9,520 nucleotides of DNA from an uncultured Acidimicrobiales bacterium (GTDB lineage: Bacteria > Actinomycetota > Acidimicrobiia > Acidimicrobiales > Aldehydirespiratoraceae). Positions 5,427-9,520 of the stretch are shown here, piece after piece. Made by a program: the position numbers and the translations under genes. Under the pieces are notes generated by a model. It was not told the DNA's origin, ran no database searches, and was given only the letters and a program-made list of their open reading frames with translations. Numbering within the stretch: position 1 is the stretch's first letter; every line of letters starts with the position of its first letter. The stretch spans positions 1 through 9,520 of the forward strand of contig CALKOE010000236.1 of assembly GCA_938091985.1 (NCBI GenBank), in the 5' to 3' direction.

Positions 5427-6604
5427 GCGGGGAGACTGAGGAGGTCGACGGCGCCTGGGTCGACTTCGCCGCGCGCCTTGCCGCGGCAGGCGCGAGCATC
5501 ACCGGCCCGGAATTCCCGAGCGACTCGCGCATGCGGGCTGAGGGATACCGCTATGTCACGCGACTCACCGCACTGGCGCTGCAGCTCTACCTGGAGTTCG
5601 GCGATGCCGATCGACCCTCCTTCTTTCGGTATGGCGGCAACACCACGCCCTTCGGCGCCACCAACTGTGACAACCAGTACCTGCGGGCGTTCGTCGACCC
5701 CGGGGGCATCTACCGGGTGCATGGTCACGTCGGTGGGCTCCAGGAACTCCTCTTCTCGGTTCAGGACGGCGAGATGGTGCTGGGCAAGACCGCAGTGCTC
5801 GCCGAGCTCTCCTTGGCTGACCTGGAGATCGGCGACGATGGCTCACTCGACCTGGTCCTCGGCGGGCCGGAACTGGGAGGCAACTGGATGCCGCTCGCCG
5901 ACGACGCGGTCTATCTCAACGTTCGCCAGTTCATCTCCGACTGGGAACTCGACCCGATCGCCACGCTGCACATCGATCGCATCGACGATGGCGCGGCGAC
6001 AGAGCCGGCAACTGCCACGCCCGTCGACATCGCCGCTGGGCTCGACCGTGCCGCAACCTGGATCGAGGCCAGCGTTCCGTTCTGGAACCAGTATTCCGAC
6101 GGCATGCGAGCCGGGCTACCGGTCAATGAATTGTCTGCGCCCAACCGACCGGTTGGCGGAGCCGTCAACATGCTGCATGGCGGGTCTCGCTGGTCGCTCG
6201 CGCCGCAGGAGGCGCTCGTCGTGGAATTCGAAGACGTGGAGGCGACCTACTGGTCGATCCAGACCTACATGCTCGGCTGGCTGCAGCCCCTCGACTTCGC
6301 CCGGCGAGTGACCAGTCTCAACGACGCACAGGTCCAGCGAGACAACGATGGTCGCGTTCGGGTGGTGCTCGCCCACGAGGACCCCGGCGTGCAGAACTGG
6401 CTCGACACCTCAGGCCTGCCCGACGGCCTGGTTTCCTATCGGTGGATCAATCCTGAGCGAGAGGCCGGGCCGGCTTCGACCGTCGTGGCGCTGGCATCGG
6501 TCAGAGACCATCTGCCCGCGACGACGCCGGCGTTCACTACAGAGGATCGAAGGGCTCAGATCGCCGCCCGAATACGAGGAATCGATCGCCGCTTCCACCG
6601 CTGA
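5423..6604 (+). CDS. DUF1214 domain-containing protein
   Basis: A 393-residue protein with no signal peptide or membrane segment. A central stretch, NWMPLADDAVYLNVRQF (about 154-170), and a C-terminal block ending in VQNWLDTSGLPDGLVSYRWI (about 323-342) are the pattern of DUF1214; the region from about 245 to 345 is the domain core. Trp, Asp and Gly positions in NWLDT.G are intact. The family has no established biochemical activity that I know of; it recurs in actinobacteria near lipid, steroid and sulfotransferase genes. The start is GTG 5423-5425, overlapping the sulfotransferase stop (GTGA), with a strong ribosome-binding site GGAGGAGG at 5411-5418 inside the upstream gene. This tight coupling suggests it is made in step with the sulfotransferase and may work on the same molecule. 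That link is inference. Confidence 0.85.
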   Translation: MSGETEEVDGAWVDFAARLAAAGASITGPEFPSDSRMRAEGYRYVTRLTALALQLYLEFGDADRPSFFRYGGNTTPFGATNCDNQYLRAFVDPGGIYRVHGHVGGLQELLFSVQDGEMVLGKTAVLAELSLADLEIGDDGSLDLVLGGPELGGNWMPLADDAVYLNVRQFISDWELDPIATLHIDRIDDGAATEPATATPVDIAAGLDRAATWIEASVPFWNQYSDGMRAGLPVNELSAPNRPVGGAVNMLHGGSRWSLAPQEALVVEFEDVEATYWSIQTYMLGWLQPLDFARRVTSLNDAQVQRDNDGRVRVVLAHEDPGVQNWLDTSGLPDGLVSYRWINPEREAGPASTVVALASVRDHLPATTPAFTTEDRRAQIAARIRGIDRRFHR

Positions 6605-6644
6605 CTTGCGAGAACGCCTACTTTCGAGAACAAGGACCTTCACC

Positions 6645-7748
6645 ATGGGATACTCCGCCGCCGACGAACGCTTCACCCATCAGCTCCCGCGCCCGTTCGA
6701 CGAGATGCACCACCCCCACGGGAGCTGGTCGGATCGTTGCTACTTCTTCGTCCATTCGCCCGATGGTTCGCTCCTCGTCACCAGCGGGTACGGGAACAAC
6801 CCCAATCAGGGCCGGTCGAATGCCTACGGCAAGGTTGCGCTCGGCGATGGACGGCACTGGGATCTCACGGCCGGCCGACGCATCACCGCGTCCGACCAAC
6901 ACGAGCTTGCGTCCGGGCCGATGAAGTGGACCTGTCTCGAGCCGCTGAAGAGATGGCGAATCGAGCTCGGGCCAAACCCATCGGGGATCGAATGGGACAT
7001 GGAGTACGAGGCCCGCGCTCCGATGTGGGAACTACTCCCGATGCACGTCGAGGTCGACGGGCGCCTCCTGGTCGACATGTACCACATGAAAGAATCGGGT
7101 CGATATCGAGGCTGGGTTGAGATCGACGGTGAGCGGACGTCGCTCGATGGATTCCCCGGGGGTCGCGACCGCACGTTCGGGGTCCGCGTCGCCGACGAAC
7201 TCGACTTCTGGCTCTGGCTCGACATCGGTTTCGAAGACCGTGCCATCCAAGCCTGGGTCATCGAGTCACACGATGGCTCAGTGCAGTACGTCGACGGAGG
7301 GATCACCCACGTCGATGGCACATTGTCCAAGCGGTTCGTGAAGATCGATCACGAGATGCAATTCGAGGGTGACCGCAAGCGACCGTCGCGAACGGAGATC
7401 GTCTTCACCGACGAGGACGGTGTCGAGCATCGCGTGACCGGCGAGGCAGCGTTCCAGGACGTGAACGTCTACTACGGCCAACCGTTGGACAAGATGACGG
7501 TCGAACGCCCCGAAAACGGCGGGTACTTCCTCCACTATCCCTGGGACAGCACCGATCGCGACGAGCTCGTGGCGGTGGAAGAACGTTCCATGTCGATCGA
7601 TCAGCTGATGCACTTCGACTACGACGGCATGTCCGGCCACGGCATCTTCGAGATCCTCACCGGTGGACAGGGTCCGGCCAAGTACCCGAACTGGCCGGCC
7701 ATGGACATGTCTGCATTCCGACAGCGGGCCAAGGGCGAGGACGCCTGA
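6645..7748 (+). CDS. DUF7064/DUF7065-like protein, predicted lipocalin-like fold
   Basis: A 367-residue soluble protein of unknown function. The N-terminal part has WSDRCYFFVHSPDG (about 28-41), then GYGNNPNQG and a GRHWDLTAGRRI strand, matching the pattern of a family recently split into DUF7065 (N-terminal) and DUF7064 (C-terminal). The C-terminal part ends with DYDGMSGHGIFEILTGG...YPNW. The many alternating Trp and Tyr strands suggest two beta-barrel halves like AttH/CrtC-type calycins that bind hydrophobic, terpenoid-like ligands; this is inference from pattern. The start is ATG 6645, with AAGGA at 6632-6636 eight bases upstream; the open frame extends further left, but that part lies over the DUF1214 gene in another frame. 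It follows that gene by 40 bp and precedes the thiolase by 39 bp. CGAGAAC occurs twice in the gap (6609-6615 and 6625-6631). The family label is from memory and less certain than the fact of the gene. Confidence 0.8.
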   Translation: MGYSAADERFTHQLPRPFDEMHHPHGSWSDRCYFFVHSPDGSLLVTSGYGNNPNQGRSNAYGKVALGDGRHWDLTAGRRITASDQHELASGPMKWTCLEPLKRWRIELGPNPSGIEWDMEYEARAPMWELLPMHVEVDGRLLVDMYHMKESGRYRGWVEIDGERTSLDGFPGGRDRTFGVRVADELDFWLWLDIGFEDRAIQAWVIESHDGSVQYVDGGITHVDGTLSKRFVKIDHEMQFEGDRKRPSRTEIVFTDEDGVEHRVTGEAAFQDVNVYYGQPLDKMTVERPENGGYFLHYPWDSTDRDELVAVEERSMSIDQLMHFDYDGMSGHGIFEILTGGQGPAKYPNWPAMDMSAFRQRAKGEDA

Positions 7749-7787
7749 TGGCGGCCGCGCGACGACACCACACCCCAGGAGCAGAAC

Positions 7788-8957
7788 ATGAATGAAGCCC
7801 ACATCGTTTCGACCGCGCGCACGCCGATCGGCACGGCCTTCAAGGGCTCGCTGGTCGACGTCGACGCGTTCGATCTGAGCACGACCGTAGTGAAGGAATC
7901 CGTCGCTCGATCGGGTGTCGACCCATTGATGGTCGACGACCTCGTGCTCGGCGAATCTCTCTACGGCGGCGGCGACGTCGCTCGCCATGCGGCAATCACT
8001 TCAGGAATGACCCACGTCCCTGGGCTTGCGCACAATCGGCACTGTGCCTCCGGACTCGCGTCGGTCGTCACGGCCGCCTCCAGCATTCGGTCAGCAATGG
8101 ACCGCGTGGTCATCGCCGGAGGCGTGCAATCGACCTCGACGAGCCCTCGGTCCACGCGCCGGACTCCCGGGACCGACGACTGGGGCGACTGGATGTCGCC
8201 GAGTCATCCGGCGACACCAGATGCGCCGGCCTTCGACATGACCATCACAGTGGGATGGAATGCCGCGGTCGAAGCCGGCGTCACGCGCGAGGAGATGGAC
8301 GCATGGTCGCTTCGGTCGCATCAGCGGGCCGTTGCCGGCATTGATACCGGCGCTTTCGCCGCCGAACTCGTTCCGGTCGAGGTCACGGATCGCGACGGCA
8401 CGACCCACTTGTTCGAGACCGACGAGCATCCCCGCCGTTCGACCACGCTCGAGAAGTTGGCGGCACTCCCGCCCCTTCACCCCGAGATCGAAGGATTCAG
8501 CATCACCGCAGGGAACTCCGCCGGGGTGAACGACGGTGCCGCGGCCATGGTCTTGGCCGATGAGTCCGTCGTCGCCGCTGAGAGTCTCGAGTCGCTCGCC
8601 GTAGTGCGGGGATGGGCGTCTGCGGGCGTGGAGCCGGCCCGGACCGGGCTTGCACCGACCGTTGCGATCCCGAAGGCCCTCGAGCGGGTCGGGCTGCGCA
8701 TCGAGGACATCGATCTGTGGGAGATCAACGAGGCATTCGCCTCGATGTGTGTCGCGACCACTCGAGTCCTCGACATCGACGAGGAGATCGTCAACGTGTT
8801 GGGGAGCGGATGCAGCCTCGGGCACCCCATCGCCATGACGGGCTCTCGGATGATCATCACGCTGATCCACGAGTTGCGGCGTCGTGGTGGGGGAGTGGGT
8901 GTGGCCGCGATGTGCGCCGGCGGTGGCATGGCCACGGCCGTCGTGCTCGAGGTGTGA
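7788..8957 (+). CDS. Thiolase family protein (acetyl-CoA acyltransferase)
   Basis: A 389-residue thiolase of normal length. NRHCASGLASV carries the acyl-accepting Cys86. AGNSAGVNDGAAAM (241-254), NEAF (314-317), GHP with His346, and Cys376 in MCAGGGM complete the catalytic set, so the enzyme looks active. The GCSLGHPIAMTGSR stretch is of the acetyl-CoA acetyltransferase/FadA type rather than the SCP2-like thiolases, which lack this arrangement. It should cleave a 3-ketoacyl-CoA with CoA to release acetyl-CoA or propionyl-CoA in the last step of a beta-oxidation round; the reverse, condensing direction is possible in principle. ATG 7788 is set by AGGAG at 7777-7781, six bases upstream. It lies in the plus-strand set and its stop overlaps the next gene. 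No hydratase or 3-hydroxyacyl-CoA dehydrogenase is visible in the window, so these would have to lie elsewhere. Confidence 0.94.
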   Translation: MNEAHIVSTARTPIGTAFKGSLVDVDAFDLSTTVVKESVARSGVDPLMVDDLVLGESLYGGGDVARHAAITSGMTHVPGLAHNRHCASGLASVVTAASSIRSAMDRVVIAGGVQSTSTSPRSTRRTPGTDDWGDWMSPSHPATPDAPAFDMTITVGWNAAVEAGVTREEMDAWSLRSHQRAVAGIDTGAFAAELVPVEVTDRDGTTHLFETDEHPRRSTTLEKLAALPPLHPEIEGFSITAGNSAGVNDGAAAMVLADESVVAAESLESLAVVRGWASAGVEPARTGLAPTVAIPKALERVGLRIEDIDLWEINEAFASMCVATTRVLDIDEEIVNVLGSGCSLGHPIAMTGSRMIITLIHELRRRGGGVGVAAMCAGGGMATAVVLEV

Positions 8958-9520
8958 GTCGGATGTATGTGGCGCTCGGCAGCTCGTTCGCTTCCGGGCC
9001 AGGCCTCGACATCGCCGATCCGAGCTGCTCGCGGTCCAGCAACAACTACCCAGGTCTGCTCGCGGATTCCCTCGGACTTGCGCTCACCGATGTGAGTTGT
9101 GGGGGAGCGACAGTTGCAGATGTGCTGGGCGCCTCCCCGCTCGGGCAGGGACCACAGATCGACGCGGTGACCTCGGATGCGGAGCTCATCACCGTGACCG
9201 TCGGCGGGAACGACGCGCAGTACCTGGCCCAGCTGATCCGATCGGCCTTCCAGCACGAACCCGGGCCGGTCGAGACTGCGCTCGCTGCCGTACCCGACTC
9301 CATCGAGACGCTCGTCCGACGGGCCTTGTGCGAGCCGCTCACCGTCGCCGATCGCGATGCGTCGGCCTCCGCCCTGGACCGACTTCCGATGAGCCTGGCG
9401 GGGATGGTCGAGCAGATCCGCGCTCGCGCCGGCGATGCCCGCATCGTTTTGGTCGACTATCTGACCGTCGTGGGACCGCCGGGCAGCGTCACCGACGCGC
9501 TTCCGGTTCTCGCCGAGGAG
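8954..9520 (+). CDS. SGNH/GDSL-type hydrolase, 3' end beyond the window
   Basis: An open frame of 189 codons runs to the window edge without a stop. Near the N terminus, YVALGSSFASGPG is the block I serine motif in its actinobacterial GSS form (nucleophile about Ser11). VSCGGATVADVL supplies the block II Gly, and ITVTVGGND (block III) gives the oxyanion Asn; block V with the His and Asp lies beyond the edge. Members are esterases or lipases. No signal peptide precedes block I, so a cytoplasmic enzyme is expected. GTG 8954-8956 overlaps the thiolase TGA by 4 bp; ATG 8963 is an alternative that removes three residues. The overlap suggests co-translation with the thiolase. It could open an ester or lactone of the substrate, which is inference. 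Confidence 0.88.
   Translation, partial: MSRMYVALGSSFASGPGLDIADPSCSRSSNNYPGLLADSLGLALTDVSCGGATVADVLGASPLGQGPQIDAVTSDAELITVTVGGNDAQYLAQLIRSAFQHEPGPVETALAAVPDSIETLVRRALCEPLTVADRDASASALDRLPMSLAGMVEQIRARAGDARIVLVDYLTVVGPPGSVTDALPVLAEE

Noticed and set aside
6348..6644. Upstream in-frame extension of the DUF7064/7065-like gene
   Set aside because: This stretch is an alternative frame over the DUF1214 gene; the ATG at 6645 has a ribosome-binding site and begins the conserved part.
6605..6644. Possible promoter or repeat element between the DUF1214 gene and the next gene (CGAGAAC twice)
   Set aside because: Only a 7-bp repeat, no -10 element of note and no copy elsewhere that I could see; most likely a plain intra-operon gap.

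Overview
The window reads as chromosomal DNA of a high-GC Gram-positive bacterium (Actinomycetota). This rests on the GC-rich codon third positions, GTG starts, the GTGA/ATGA stop-start overlaps and the families present: a split acyl-CoA dehydrogenase pair, Sulfotransfer_3, DUF1214, and an SGNH hydrolase with a GSSFASG block. The lineage inside the phylum cannot be fixed from this sequence; an Acidimicrobiia or mycobacteria-like origin is a guess. No mobile element, CRISPR array, rRNA or tRNA was seen, and no gene-free stretch exceeds about 75 bases.

Layout. (1) 1-401, plus: the 3' end of an acyl-CoA synthetase, convergent with the next block. (2) 415-4112, minus, read right to left: acyl-CoA thioesterase, then two acyl-CoA dehydrogenase genes overlapping by 4 bp, then a TetR regulator. 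(3) 4113-4184: a 72-bp divergent promoter region. (4) 4185-9520, plus: sulfotransferase, DUF1214 protein (4-bp overlap), DUF7064/DUF7065-like protein, thiolase, and an SGNH/GDSL hydrolase (4-bp overlap) running off the window.

How the genes fit together. Ligase, dehydrogenase pair, thioesterase and thiolase are the parts of a CoA-thioester (beta-oxidation-like) pathway. The two dehydrogenases carry complementary halves of the active site: the first has the catalytic Glu but no RxQFG FAD motif, the second has RxQFG but no catalytic Glu. This is the hallmark of the alpha2-beta2 enzymes known from mycobacterial steroid side-chain and ring degradation, so a bulky polycyclic or isoprenoid carboxylate is a reasonable but unproven substrate. 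The sulfotransferase and the two proteins of unknown function are the unexplained part of the locus.

The strongest new observation is regulatory. A 14-bp near-palindrome, consensus TGACRTCRAAGTCA, occurs at the TetR promoter (1095-1108), over the start of the first dehydrogenase gene (3248-3261) and in the divergent promoter (4139-4152). The copies match one another at 11 to 13 of 14 positions, and each sits next to a TANNNT -10-like element. This predicts a small local regulon controlled by the TetR protein, with leaderless or short-leader transcripts.
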